From assembly GCF_027891095.1 (NCBI RefSeq), contig NZ_JAQIIO010000004.1, positions 248,001-312,000 on the forward strand: a stretch of 64,000 nucleotides of DNA, written 5' to 3'. Shown in pieces: positions 28,048 to 39,325 of the stretch. The notes under the pieces are model-generated. The model saw nothing but the letters and a program-made list of their open reading frames with translations, was not told the DNA's origin and did no database searches. The translations under genes and the position numbers were made by a program. The stretch comes from Aliiroseovarius salicola. Lineage in GTDB: Bacteria; Pseudomonadota; Alphaproteobacteria; Rhodobacterales; Rhodobacteraceae. Position 1 is the first letter of the stretch, and the number at the start of each line of letters is the position of its first letter.

Positions 28048-29265
28048 TTAACAATCTACGAGGATCGTTTTCACTTCGCTTGTTCCCTCAAGCGTGCGAT
28101 GCACCGGGCATTTGTCTGCGACTTCCAGAAGGCGGGTTCGTTGCTCTTCGCTAAGTGGTCCCTCAAGGAAAATCTCTCGTCGAAACGTATCAATCTTGGC
28201 GCGTGTACCTGTTTCTGCGTCTTGGGCATGCACTTTGTTATGGCTGACATCGACACGTACGTGTTGCAGTGGCCAACCTTTGCGGCGTGCATACATGCGT
28301 ATGGTCATTGAGGTGCAAGCCCCAAGTCCTGCCGAAAGATATCCATAGGGCGACATGCCTTTGTTTGTCCCTCCATACGCCATCGGTTCATCCGCCTGCG
28401 TATGGTGAAACGGGCCGGACTGCACATCCTGAAGAAACCCATTCGGATCCGCTTCAGTCACGCGCACAATTCCTTCGGGTGCCCCGATTGGAGGGGCTGG
28501 AGGGGCAAGGTCAAGATAGCGCGCGGCCCAGGTTGCAATAACGTCAGCGACATATTCCGCGTCGTCTGGACGCGTGATCAAATGGTCAGCGTTGTCGAGC
28601 GTGACAAAACTTTTGGGGTGTTTAGCTGCGAGAAAGATCTTTGCTGCATGCTCAATGCTAACAACCTGATCTCTGGGGGCATGTAAGACCAACAACGCTG
28701 CATTGAGGTTGCGGATTGCATCTTCGAGCTTTTGATCCTGCACATCGTCCACAAAGCTCTGGCGGATTGTGAAGGGACGACCGCCAAGTTGCACCTCTGC
28801 CTGCCCCTGATCGGAAATGTCATCAAGAGACCCTGAAAACTGATGCACCACATTGGCCGGGGTTGATGGGGTGCCTATGGTCACGACCGCCAAGGCCGAT
28901 GGAAGGGAGGATGCAGCTTTCAGAACGGCGGCTCCTCCCAATGAGTGCCCAATCAGAAGAGAGGGGCGAAGGCCACGCGCTTCCAATGCGGCGGCAGCAA
29001 GAAGCAGGTCTTCGACATTGGAAGTGAAATCAGTGTTTTCAAACTCGCCGTCCGAGTGGCCCAGCCCCGTAAAGTCAAAGCGTAACACCGCAATACCTGC
29101 GCCCGTCAGGCGATCTGCGATGCGACGCGCTGCTATGATGTCTTTGCCGCAAGTAAAACAATGGGCAAACAGGGCAGTCGCGAGGTGTGGACCTGATGGG
29201 CGGTCAAGGCGCGCAGCAAGATCATGCCCGCCATGCCCTTTGAAAGTGAAACGCTCGATTGGCAT
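28048..29265 (-). CDS. Alpha/beta hydrolase fused to OsmC domain
   Basis: 405-residue two-domain fusion. The N-terminal alpha/beta hydrolase (about 1-255) has the nucleophile elbow GHSLGGAAVLKA and a late catalytic His in DNADHLI. The C-terminal OsmC/Ohr-like domain (about 270-405) has YLSAGLGACTSMTIRMYARR and CPVHRTLEG, supplying the two cysteines of thiol peroxidases. Such fusions are known; one activity may release a thioester or ester product and the other detoxify a peroxide, but this is inference. The start has AAAGGA seven bases upstream. Confidence 0.9.
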   Translation of the reverse strand: MPIERFTFKGHGGHDLAARLDRPSGPHLATALFAHCFTCGKDIIAARRIADRLTGAGIAVLRFDFTGLGHSDGEFENTDFTSNVEDLLLAAAALEARGLRPSLLIGHSLGGAAVLKAASSLPSALAVVTIGTPSTPANVVHQFSGSLDDISDQGQAEVQLGGRPFTIRQSFVDDVQDQKLEDAIRNLNAALLVLHAPRDQVVSIEHAAKIFLAAKHPKSFVTLDNADHLITRPDDAEYVADVIATWAARYLDLAPPAPPIGAPEGIVRVTEADPNGFLQDVQSGPFHHTQADEPMAYGGTNKGMSPYGYLSAGLGACTSMTIRMYARRKGWPLQHVRVDVSHNKVHAQDAETGTRAKIDTFRREIFLEGPLSEEQRTRLLEVADKCPVHRTLEGTSEVKTILVDC

Positions 29266-29488
29266 TCACATGTCCTTTGTTCAACGTGTTCTATGAAATA
29301 GCACGCGGCATCCACGCAAATTTCAGTGTTGCACAAAGAGTGGGTCGTTGCGTCCTTCCTCACAAGGGTGCTTGGGGGAAACGCACGGGATCGTGAGGCC
29401 ATGTGACATCGCTGTAATTAATCTTAGGACTTGCGAAATATTACGCCTGTTGCAAGTGTAAACCTACATGCACCCATTGGGTTAAGAA

Positions 29489-30042
29489 GTGGAAATTTGT
29501 CAACAATATCTGCCTGTTCAGCCATGGGAAGATAAGCGAGCCAAACGATTGCCGGGGTTGGTGCCAATCAAACCGGGTGAATGGTTGTTGATGGATGATG
29601 CCTATGCTGATCAGATGGCGCATCGTCGTGCGCTGATCGCCAGCAAGGGAGATCTGGTTCACAGAATTTCGGACGGCGCCTTTCCTGCCGCTCGCGAGTT
29701 GCTGTCAGTGACCTTGGATGACCCGCGTTCATGTACCCGTCGAGGAATACGCCGATGAGACGGCACGGCGGGTCCAGCGCTTGTTTGACGGAATTCAGGT
29801 CGGGAGGCCGATCTGGAGAGCTAATGCCTTGGTCTACAACGATCCAGAACTGCATCAACCGCGCAGAGAAGAGGAACGCAGGCCCCCTGTCACCGGAGGC
29901 CAGAAATGGTTGCGGGTTGAACGTCAGGGGAATCGGCGGCTTGAACAGTCCCGCGCGGTCCTATTCTCAATCCATACTTTTGTTTTGGCAAAAGCAAAGA
30001 TTAGAAAGCTTGGGTATCGAACTGCCTGAAGGTTTAACATGA
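29489..30042 (+). pseudogene. Haem-dependent oxidative N-demethylase-like (DUF3445), broken
   Basis: Remnant of a gene whose intact relatives are about 250 residues. The N-terminal part (frame of 29489, about 76 residues, e.g. LPGLVPIKPGEWLLMDDAYA) ends near 29718. It joins directly, in another frame, to the C-terminal half (VHVPVEEYADETARRVQRLF ... RAVLFSIHTFVLAKAK). Roughly 80-100 central codons are missing. A second frame change near 29990 is needed to reach the natural end (LESLGIELPEGLT). Two lesions make a sequencing error unlikely. Intact relatives demethylate amines using haem. Confidence 0.82.
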
Positions 30043-30166
30043 TGTTCAAGCAGTGTTAACCGAGGCTTGCGTGCTTGAAACGCATTATGGTTGGGCATAA
30101 AAACAGCGATGTACAGTCTGATCCGTCAGGCGGGAAGCACAAGTGAAAAGTAGAGCAGGAGTTATT

Positions 30167-30442
30167 ATGAAAATATCATCGTTGGTGTTCGCAGCCATGG
30201 CTGCCGGGGTATTGACCGGCTGTGCCGGCAAGGCGTCCTTTGAGAGCAATCCGGTTCAGATTGAGACACCGAATGGCGTCGTGGTTTGTCAGCTTTACAC
30301 TCGTGATCGCGTCCAGTGGGATGAAGCAATTGCAGTACCGTCTGGTATGACGAAAGCCGAAGGTGACGCCTACTGCGTTCAGGAAGGTTACCGTCAGTAC
30401 AGTGAAGCGCACGACAAAGTGCGGACTTACAACGGAAGCTGA
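30167..30442 (+). CDS. Small lipoprotein of unknown function
   Basis: 91 residues: a signal peptide with lipobox LTGC, then about 70 periplasmic residues containing two cysteines (VVCQLY and AYCVQEGY) that could form a disulfide. No known domain recognised. The ATG at 30167 has AGGAG seven bases upstream; an ATG at 30143 would spoil the signal peptide. It is monocistronic with a terminator just after. Confidence 0.75.
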   Translation: MKISSLVFAAMAAGVLTGCAGKASFESNPVQIETPNGVVVCQLYTRDRVQWDEAIAVPSGMTKAEGDAYCVQEGYRQYSEAHDKVRTYNGS

Positions 30443-30483
30443 AAACTCACCTTCCCCGACATCCATAGTAAGTTATTGAAAAG

Positions 30484-30510
30484 AGGCGCTTGTTTAGGCG
30501 CCTTTTTTTG
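30484..30510 (+). terminator. Terminator after the small lipoprotein gene
   Basis: Stem AGGCGC/GCGCCT with an eight-base loop followed by seven T. Confidence 0.88.
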
Positions 30511-30576
30511 TACGCGCCCCGCAGTAATAATGCAGTGTCAAGAATGGGTGGAATGATGTCCTAGATATCCCACCAA

Positions 30577-30606
30577 TGAAAAAGGGCATCGCAAGCGATG
30601 CCCTTT
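30577..30606 (-). terminator. Terminator of glnBA
   Basis: Twelve-base perfect stem AAAGGGCATCGC/GCGATGCCCTTT, followed on the minus strand by T residues, 18 bases after the glnA stop. Confidence 0.9.
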
Positions 30607-30623
30607 CCGGAAACTCGATTTGA

Positions 30624-32030
30624 TTAGCAGCTGTAATACAGCTGGAATTCGATCGGGTGCGGGGTGTGCTCGTAAGCGTAAACTTCTTCCCATTTCAGGT
30701 CGAGATAACCGTCGATCTGGTCTTTGGTGAACACGTCACCAGCGAGAAGGAAGTCGTGATCTTCGGCCAGAGCGTCCAGCGCTTCACGCAAGCTGGAACA
30801 TACGGTCGGGATGCCTTCCAGTTCTTCCGGCGGCAGATCGTACAGGTTCTTGTCCTGAGCGGGGCCCGGATCGATCTTGTTCTTGATCCCGTCAAGGCCG
30901 GCCATCAGCAGAGCAGCAAAGCACAGGTAGGGGTTGGCAGCCGGATCTGGGAAACGGGCCTCAACGCGCTTGGCTTTCGGGCTTTCAGTCCACGGAATAC
31001 GCACACAACCCGAGCGGTTCGAGGCCGAGTAGGCGCGCAGAACGGGGGCTTCAAAGCCCGGGATCAGACGCTTGTAGCTGTTGGTCGACGGGTTGGTGAA
31101 AGCGTTCAGGGTTTTGGCGTGTTTCAGGATACCACCGATGAACCACAGGGCTTCCTGGCTAAGATCAGCGTATTTGTCGCCAGCAAAGAGCGGCTTGCCG
31201 TCTTTCCAGATCGACATGTTCACGTGCATGCCGGTGCCATTGTCGCCAGCGATCGGTTTCGGCATGAAGGTTGCCGATTTGCCGTAGGCGTGGGCCACGT
31301 TGTGGATGATGTATTTGTACTTCTGAAGCTCATCAGCCTGTTTGGTCAGGCTGTCAAAGATCAGACCCAGCTCGTGCTGACAGGATGCCACTTCGTGGTG
31401 GTGCTTGTCGGTTTTCATGCCGATCGACTTCATGGTCGACAGCATTTCGCCGCGGATGTCCTGTGCATCGTCAATCGGGTTCACCGGGAAGTAACCACCT
31501 TTGACGCCCGGACGGTGGCCCGAGTTGCCCATTTCATATTCGGTGTCGGTGTTCCAAGAGGCGTCCACCGCGTCCACTTCGTAGGATACTTTGTTGATGC
31601 CAACCTGGTAGCGCACGTCGTCAAACAGGAAGAATTCAGCTTCCGGACCCATGTAGGCATTGTCGCCAATGCCCGAAGATTTCAGGTAGGCTTCTGCTTT
31701 TTCAGCGGTGCCGCGCGGGTCACGGCCGTATTTCTCACCGGTGTCCGGCTCAACAATCGAGCAATGCACGCAAAGGGTTTTCTCCGCATAGAACGGATCA
31801 ACATATGCGCTGTTTGTGTCCGGCATCAGTTTCATGTCGGAATTTTCGATCGACTTCCAACCCGCAATGGACGAGCCATCGAACATGAACCCTTCTTCAA
31901 GGAAGTCTTCGTCCACCAGATCGCAGTCGACAGTCACGTGCTGCAGCTTGCCGCGTACGTCGGTGAAGCGGATGTCGACATAAGCAATGTCTTCTTCCTT
32001 GATTTGCTTGAGTACGTCTTGTGTGCTCAT
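30624..32030 (-). CDS. glnA: Glutamine synthetase, type I
   Basis: 468-residue enzyme that makes glutamine from glutamate, ammonia and ATP; dodecameric, cytoplasmic. Family motifs include FDGSSIAGW (N-terminal), GPEAEFFLFDDV (metal-binding glutamates) and the ATP segment KPIAGDNGTGMHVNMS. Tyr397 in NLYDLPPEE is the adenylylation site, so the enzyme should be switched off by GlnE under nitrogen excess. It lies 48 bases after glnB, the usual glnB-glnA operon of alphaproteobacteria. Confidence 0.98.
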   Translation of the reverse strand: MSTQDVLKQIKEEDIAYVDIRFTDVRGKLQHVTVDCDLVDEDFLEEGFMFDGSSIAGWKSIENSDMKLMPDTNSAYVDPFYAEKTLCVHCSIVEPDTGEKYGRDPRGTAEKAEAYLKSSGIGDNAYMGPEAEFFLFDDVRYQVGINKVSYEVDAVDASWNTDTEYEMGNSGHRPGVKGGYFPVNPIDDAQDIRGEMLSTMKSIGMKTDKHHHEVASCQHELGLIFDSLTKQADELQKYKYIIHNVAHAYGKSATFMPKPIAGDNGTGMHVNMSIWKDGKPLFAGDKYADLSQEALWFIGGILKHAKTLNAFTNPSTNSYKRLIPGFEAPVLRAYSASNRSGCVRIPWTESPKAKRVEARFPDPAANPYLCFAALLMAGLDGIKNKIDPGPAQDKNLYDLPPEELEGIPTVCSSLREALDALAEDHDFLLAGDVFTKDQIDGYLDLKWEEVYAYEHTPHPIEFQLYYSC

Positions 32031-32078
32031 TGCTTTTTCCTTTGTTCCAGAAACTTAGTGCCCTTTGGTTGGGGCGGA

Positions 32079-34293
<2,215 letters not shown>

Positions 34294-34297
<4 letters not shown>

Positions 34298-34704
34298 GCG
34301 ACCGCGAGTTCCGCACCATCGGCGTAGATCACATGGGGGCGATCAAACACGAGACGATAAAGCGTTGTTTTCTTAACAATTTCCTTAGCCATCTTGCTGG
34401 CTTTGGTCAAAGTGGGCGTGTCACCGCGCAGAAATAATGCCTGATCGGGAGCAACACGCATATCGCGTTCGGGTCGATTTTCGCCCAGACTGTTCTTCCT
34501 CACGACAGCGGCATTGCCGTTGTGTTGATGAATGGCACGAAGCGGTTGCGCTCCTATGCCTCGAGTGATGATGCGATCACCTTCGCAAAGGTCCTCGACC
34601 GCGACCTCACCACGTAAGGTCAGAATGATGGTGCCTTTTGCAAGCCCCGCCTTGGCCGAAGTAAAGGCTTCGAATTCTGAGTTAATTTCGTGAACAGTCA
34701 TCAT
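34294..34704 (-). CDS. Short Hint-domain protein (first of a pair)
   Basis: 136 residues consisting almost only of a Hint (hedgehog/intein) fold of the Hint_2 type: GTIILTLRGEVAVEDLCEGD, a middle block, then MRVAPDQALFLRG and a C-terminal VIYADGAELAV. The catalytic first cysteine expected before GTIILT is missing (AGLAKGTIILT), so self-cleavage is doubtful. Role unknown. Adjacent ATGs at 34704 and 34701 are possible starts; neither has a good ribosome site, and 34725 is also open. Its stop overlaps the convergent nnr stop. Confidence 0.78.
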
Positions 34705-34797
34705 TGAACCCACGGCTAAAAACATCCCTAGTGCTACGGTTCAATCGCAATTGGGGCGGAAATGCGGCGGCGGTGGGGAGTTACGGTGCGATTGTTT

Positions 34798-35340
34798 CTA
34801 AGATGGGGCCAATGTGTTGGGGTTTGGTTGATTGCATCTGCTTTCTGTGGCTGTCGCCTCTGCCATAGGTGCAGAGGCCATATCTAGCCCGTTTACACGT
34901 ACCAGATGGCGCGCGTCGAAATGCAATTGATACAGGCACATCATTCCTGATTTCTCAGGGCGGCAATAGATGTCTCCATCGATCAGGCGGTTGGCTGCAA
35001 CAAGCACCTGAGTCTTGCCGAACATGGCTTTCGCCATCCACCCTTTCAGGACGATTGGTTGATTGGGGGCGACATGAACCTGCTTCTCCGAGGGGTCGCC
35101 GAATAATGCCGATGGCGAAATACGGATCATGTCTGGAAGAAACATTGTCTTTTTGGATATCGCGCGCAGTCGCACAACGCCAACATCGGCGGCAACAAGC
35201 CTCTCTCCTACTTTGAGATCTGAGACCAGTTTTTTTCCAGAAAGCGTCAAAACGCGCGCGTCCGCGCCGATACCAGTCGAATAAATATGACGAACTTGCT
35301 GGCCATACGGCAAAGCAAGCCCTTGCGATTGAAGCGACAT
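34798..35340 (-). CDS. Short Hint-domain protein (second of a pair)
   Basis: 180 residues, distant paralogue of the neighbouring Hint protein: ARVLTLSGKKLVSDLKVGER, then VHVAPNQPIVLKGWMAKAMF, LVAANRLIDGD and a C-terminal LVRVNGLDMA. It too lacks the nucleophilic Cys at the start of the Hint fold. The ATG at 35340 follows AGGTGTCCCT. Both genes point the same way with a 93-base gap, suggesting an old tandem duplication. No secretion signal is seen in either. Confidence 0.78.
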   Translation of the reverse strand: MSLQSQGLALPYGQQVRHIYSTGIGADARVLTLSGKKLVSDLKVGERLVAADVGVVRLRAISKKTMFLPDMIRISPSALFGDPSEKQVHVAPNQPIVLKGWMAKAMFGKTQVLVAANRLIDGDIYCRPEKSGMMCLYQLHFDARHLVRVNGLDMASAPMAEATATESRCNQPNPNTLAPS

Positions 35341-35572
35341 AGGGACACCTGCAATTTGTTTGTTTTTGGCCCTCTTCCGGGGCACTGCTCTTTGTTAGCA
35401 ACGATAGGGCAACAAGGAGTTAAGCGCGACGGAATTGTCTTCAAGACAACGAATTTGCGGACCTGACGTTGCAATACAGACTCACTGATGCGTTTTTCCT
35501 CTCGCATCCCTCTTCGTCCTTTGCTAGAAGGGCGCGAAATCGGCGGCCCAGTTGGGCTGCCGCATAGGTTTT

Positions 35573-35657
35573 GCGGGTGTGGCGAAATTGGTAGACGCAC
35601 CAGATTTAGGTTCTGGCGCCGCGAGGCGTGGGGGTTCAAGTCCCTCCACCCGCACCA
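35573..35657 (+). tRNA. tRNA-Leu (anticodon UAG)
   Basis: 85-base class II tRNA. The acceptor stem GCGGGTG pairs with CACCCGC; the anticodon stem CCAGA/TCTGG encloses loop TTTAGGT, giving anticodon TAG at 35607-35609. A variable arm and T-arm GGGGGTTCAAGTCCCTCC follow, and the 3' CCA is encoded. It lies only 22 bases before trigger factor. Confidence 0.97.
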
Positions 35658-35679
35658 AAGTTGAAAGAAGGACGACGAC

Positions 35680-37011
35680 ATGCAGGTCACCGAGACCCTG
35701 AATGAAGGCCTGAAGCGCGGTTACAAAATCGTGGTTCCCGCAGCCGATCTGGACGCGAAGGTCAATGAAAAGCTGGCCGAGGCGCAGCCGGAAGTTGAAA
35801 TGAAAGGTTTCCGCAAGGGCAAGGTGCCGATGGCGCTTTTGAAAAAGCAATTTGGTCAACGCCTGATGGGCGAAGCCATGCAGGAATCGATCGATGGTGC
35901 GATGAACAAGCACTTCGAAGAATCGGGTGACCGCCCGGCGCTGCAGCCTGACGTGAAGATGACCAATGAAGACTGGAAAGAAGGCGATGACGTCGAGGTC
36001 GAAATGACCTACGAAGCCCTGCCGGAAATTCCTGAGGTCGATCTGAAGGCGATCAAGCTCGAGAAACTGGTTGTGAAAGCCGGTGACGCCGATGTGGAAG
36101 AAGCCCTGAACAACCTGGCTGAAACCGCACAGGATTTCAAAGCACGCCGCAAAGGATCGAAAGCCAAAGATGGCGATCAGGTTGTGATCGACTTCCTCGG
36201 CAAGGTTGACGGTGAAGCTTTTGAAGGTGGCGCTGGTGAAGATTACCCGCTGACCCTTGGTTCGAACTCTTTCATCCCCGGTTTTGAAGAGCAGCTGGTT
36301 GGCGCCAAAGCCGGCGAAGAGGTTGAAGTCAACGTGACTTTCCCTGCCGAATATGGTGCTGAGCATCTGGCTGGCAAAGACGCTGTCTTTGAATGCTCCG
36401 TGAAGGACGTCAAAGAGCCAGTGGCTGCTGAGATCAACGACGAGCTGGCCAAGAAATTCGGTGCCGAAGATCTGGATGGCCTGAAAGGTCAGATCTCTGA
36501 GCGACTGGAATCCGAATTCGGTGGTGCTGCTCGCGCTGTCATGAAGCGTGGCCTGCTCGACGAGCTGGACAAAGTGGTGGATTTCGACCTGCCGCCGTCG
36601 CTGCTTGACGCCGAAGCCAAGCAAATCGCACACCAGCTGTGGCACGAAGAAAACCCGGAAGTGGAAGGTCACGACCACCCGGAAATCGAGCCAACCGATG
36701 AGCACAACTCTCTGGCTGGCCGTCGCGTACGTCTTGGCCTTCTGCTGGCTGAACTGGGCCAGAAGAACGAGATCGAAGTTTCCGATGCTGAGTTCACTCA
36801 GGCCATCATGAACCAAGCACGTCAGTACCCGGGACAGGAACGTCAATTCTTTGAATTCGTTCAGCAAAATCCGCAGATGCGTCAGCAAATTCAGGCGCCA
36901 CTGTTCGAAGACAAAGTCATTGACTACATCTTTGAACTGGCTGAAGTGGCTGAAAAAGAAGTGTCGAAAGACGATCTGCAGAAAGCTGTGGAATCTCTCG
37001 AAGACGAATGA
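35680..37011 (+). CDS. tig: Trigger factor, ribosome-associated chaperone
   Basis: 443-residue chaperone and prolyl isomerase acting on nascent chains. The N-terminal ribosome-binding loop [12 protein letters not shown] is present, then an FKBP-type domain (about 160-250, [20 protein letters not shown]) and the helical C-terminal domain. The ribosome site is GAAGGACG, directly after the tRNA 3' end, so the tRNA may be processed from the tig leader. A strong terminator follows. Confidence 0.97.
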   Translation: MQVTETLNEGLKRGYKIVVPAADLDAKVNEKLAEAQPEVEMKGFRKGKVPMALLKKQFGQRLMGEAMQESIDGAMNKHFEESGDRPALQPDVKMTNEDWKEGDDVEVEMTYEALPEIPEVDLKAIKLEKLVVKAGDADVEEALNNLAETAQDFKARRKGSKAKDGDQVVIDFLGKVDGEAFEGGAGEDYPLTLGSNSFIPGFEEQLVGAKAGEEVEVNVTFPAEYGAEHLAGKDAVFECSVKDVKEPVAAEINDELAKKFGAEDLDGLKGQISERLESEFGGAARAVMKRGLLDELDKVVDFDLPPSLLDAEAKQIAHQLWHEENPEVEGHDHPEIEPTDEHNSLAGRRVRLGLLLAELGQKNEIEVSDAEFTQAIMNQARQYPGQERQFFEFVQQNPQMRQQIQAPLFEDKVIDYIFELAEVAEKEVSKDDLQKAVESLEDE

Positions 37012-37035
37012 GACGGATCATCCGTTGAACCAGAA

Positions 37036-37064
37036 AGGCCGCTCGTTTGAGCGGCCTTTTTTTT
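37036..37064 (+). terminator. Terminator after tig
   Basis: Nine-base stem AGGCCGCTC/GAGCGGCCT with loop GTTT and a run of eight T. Confidence 0.93.
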
Positions 37065-37181
37065 GGGGGGAATCAAATAGAAAATGCATCGGTCACTACC
37101 ATAATCCGCGACCTTTATTTGGTTGATAGTTTTCTGAACTGTTGAACTTGATCCGCTGGGACCAAATGATCCATTTCCCGC

Positions 37182-37673
37182 TCAACCGGGCTTCAATCCC
37201 GTTTCTACCAACATCCCAAGTCTTTTGGCTTCGTAGTAATAACCCCGCGCATACCATTTCATCGCGCCTTCAATGCTGCCACCAGACACTAGATAGGCGC
37301 CTTTCAGGTATTTGCCCGCATATTTCAGATTGATGTCTGGATCGAGCAACTCATTTGCCGGACCCCGGTGTCCCATCGTGCGAGCGGTCTGTGGGAGGAT
37401 TTGCAAAAGTCCCCAGTATGGACCGTCACGAGCCCAGGGCCGGTGGGTGCTTTCCCGGACGGCCTGACGATGGATCAGTTCGCGTGGGATCTGATAGTGA
37501 TCGGCCCACTGGTTGATGAGCGCACGCAGTTCCAGTGTTTCATTCGGATAAAGGGGAGGATTGTAGCCGTTGTTCACGGTCCGCTTTGCGGACCGGCGTC
37601 CACATCCCACCAGTAGAAAAGAAGCAGTAAGCGTTAGAAAACAGCGACGGGAATTGTGATATGTTTGGGTCAT
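37182..37673 (-). CDS. Lytic transglycosylase-type lipoprotein
   Basis: 163-residue lipoprotein (lipobox LVGC, Cys24) with one SLT domain that cleaves the glycan strand of peptidoglycan. Catalytic Glu74 lies in VRESTHRP, followed by the substrate motif GLLQILPQTARTMG and a later KYLKGAYLVSGGS. The arrangement fits short MltC/Slt-type enzymes attached to the outer membrane. The tig terminator lies between the two convergent genes. Confidence 0.9.
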   Translation of the reverse strand: MTQTYHNSRRCFLTLTASFLLVGCGRRSAKRTVNNGYNPPLYPNETLELRALINQWADHYQIPRELIHRQAVRESTHRPWARDGPYWGLLQILPQTARTMGHRGPANELLDPDINLKYAGKYLKGAYLVSGGSIEGAMKWYARGYYYEAKRLGMLVETGLKPG

Positions 37674-37779
37674 AACTAAACGCTATCCCGTTGCTTAATC
37701 ATCGCAAAGTAGCAAAGCAAATATCGGCGCCACTTTGCCACCTTATTTATGGCTGTGGCTGGCGTACAAGTATGACCCC

Positions 37780-37810
37780 AAAAAAAAGCCGCCCCGAAGG
37801 GCGGCTTTCA
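37780..37810 (-). terminator. Terminator of rpsF-rpsR-rplI
   Basis: Stem AAAGCCGCC with its complement and a CCGAA/TTCGG loop, followed on the minus strand by eight T. Confidence 0.92.
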
Positions 37811-37830
37811 TGATGCGATAAGAAAGAGGT

Positions 37831-38442
37831 TTACTCTTCTTCCGAAGCCACTTCGGCAACCGGTGCTTCGTCATCGTCGTCCGAAGCAGCGGATCCAATA
37901 TCGTCGAACAGTTCGGCGATTTCGAATTCGGCTTCGGCTTCCGCTTCAGCAGCCAGTTCCTGAATCGACTTGCCCGAGGCTTGCAGTTCGGCTTCTTCTT
38001 CCGAACGGGCCACGTTCAGGTCGATGGACGCTTCCACTTCCGGGTGCAGTTTCACGGAAACCGTGTGCAGTCCCAGATATTTGATCGGAGCGTTCAGGAT
38101 AACCTGTTTCTTGTCCACGGTGAAACCACCTTCGGTGGCCACATCTGCGGCATCACGCGGGGTGACCGAACCGTAGAGGGCGCCAGCATCTGATGCTGAA
38201 CGAATCACGATGAACTGCTGACCGTCCAGCTTTTCAGCCAGAGCCTCAGCTTCTTTTTTGGTTTCGAGGTTGTTAGCTTCCAGCTGAGCTTTCTGAGCTT
38301 CAAAACCAGCAATGTTGGCTTTCGAGGCAGTCAAAGCTTTGCCTTGCGGCAGCAGGAAGTTGCGGGCGAAGCCCGGCTTGACGTCAACCACGTCACCCAT
38401 TTGACCCAGTTTGGCCACACGTTCCAGAAGGATAACTTGCAT
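37831..38442 (-). CDS. rplI: 50S ribosomal protein L9
   Basis: 203 residues. The N-terminal rRNA-binding domain shows the signature [14 protein letters not shown], followed by the long central helix and the C-terminal domain. It is longer than the roughly 150-residue E. coli protein because of an acidic tail ([16 protein letters not shown] onward), as is common in roseobacters. Third gene of the rpsF-rpsR-rplI operon, 10 bases after rpsR, with its own terminator. Confidence 0.97.
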   Translation of the reverse strand: MQVILLERVAKLGQMGDVVDVKPGFARNFLLPQGKALTASKANIAGFEAQKAQLEANNLETKKEAEALAEKLDGQQFIVIRSASDAGALYGSVTPRDAADVATEGGFTVDKKQVILNAPIKYLGLHTVSVKLHPEVEASIDLNVARSEEEAELQASGKSIQELAAEAEAEAEFEIAELFDDIGSAASDDDDEAPVAEVASEEE

Positions 38443-38452
38443 GATGTTCTCC

Positions 38453-38680
38453 TTACTTCACGGTGTAGGGCAGCAGGGCGAGGAAGCGGGCGCGTTTGAT
38501 GGCACGGGCCAATTCGCGTTGCTTCTTGGCCGAAACGGCAGTGATGCGCGAAGGAACGATTTTGCCACGCTCAGAGATGTAGCGCTGCAGCAGACGGGTG
38601 TCTTTGTAATCGATCTTCGGTGCGTTTTCACCCGAGAACGGGCAGACCTTGCGGCGGCGGAAAAACGGTTTGCTAGCCAT
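38453..38680 (-). CDS. rpsR: 30S ribosomal protein S18
   Basis: 75 residues, basic; [20 protein letters not shown] and the C-terminal [14 protein letters not shown] are typical. It partners S6 on the 30S platform, matching its place right after rpsF. Confidence 0.97.
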   Translation of the reverse strand: MASKPFFRRRKVCPFSGENAPKIDYKDTRLLQRYISERGKIVPSRITAVSAKKQRELARAIKRARFLALLPYTVK

Positions 38681-38699
38681 TGTTTAGATCCTTCCGAAC

Positions 38700-39056
38700 T
38701 TAGCGGTCACGGCCACGGCGGTCGCCGCGTTCGTCACGTTTCTGCATCTGCACCGACGGGCCTTCTGCGTGATCGTCGACCTTGATGGTCAGGATCCGCA
38801 TCACGTCGTCATGCAGGCGCATCAGGCGTTCCATTTCCTGAACGGCGCCAGAGGGGGCGTCGGTTTTCAGGAAGGCATAGTGCCCTTTGCGGTTCTTGTT
38901 GATCTTGTAGGCCATCGTTTTGACGCCCCAGTACTCGCTGTCAACGACTTTACCGCCGTTGTCGGCCAGCACGGTGCCAAAATGTTCGACTAGGTTTTCA
39001 GCTTGCGCATTGGACAGGTCCTGGCGCGAGATGAAGACATGCTCATAAAGCGGCAT
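38700..39056 (-). CDS. rpsF: 30S ribosomal protein S6
   Basis: 118 residues; MPLYEHVFISRQDLSNAQAE and the KMAYKI-like strand (TMAYKINKNRKGHYAF) are diagnostic. An Arg/Asp-rich tail (RDERGDRRGRDR) extends the usual fold. First gene of the operon; the 270-base gap upstream (39057-39325) holds its promoter and leader. S6-S18 often binds its own leader, but I could not identify that motif. Confidence 0.96.
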   Translation of the reverse strand: MPLYEHVFISRQDLSNAQAENLVEHFGTVLADNGGKVVDSEYWGVKTMAYKINKNRKGHYAFLKTDAPSGAVQEMERLMRLHDDVMRILTIKVDDHAEGPSVQMQKRDERGDRRGRDR

Positions 39057-39325
39057 GTGAGCTCCTGTTATTTAGACGTGCTTCAAAGTATGGGTCCAAC
39101 CTTTCCGCGACCCATTCACGAGAGGCAACGCAGTTCAAGACATGCGGAAAGGACAGGGCCTTATACACGGATTGGTGCTTGATGCAAGGGGGAGGAGGGA
39201 CGTTTAGAGCGTTCCCTGTTTACCGTGTTTACCATCGTCAAGACAACTTCACCCCACTGCCGCAATGCCGCCATTTTTACGGAAAAGATTAAATTACCCG
39301 GTGGGGGCCAACTGGGGATGTAAAG

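Noticed and set aside
35573-35657. tRNA-Leu as an integration site for a mobile element
   Set aside because: No repeated tRNA 3' end, integrase or foreign segment nearby; housekeeping genes lie on both sides.
35524-36888. 454-codon open frame opposite trigger factor
   Set aside because: Same cause; it also runs through the tRNA.
39057-39325. S6-S18 autoregulatory leader RNA before rpsF
   Set aside because: I could not place the conserved bulge and stem of that motif; the gap is only noted as promoter and leader.
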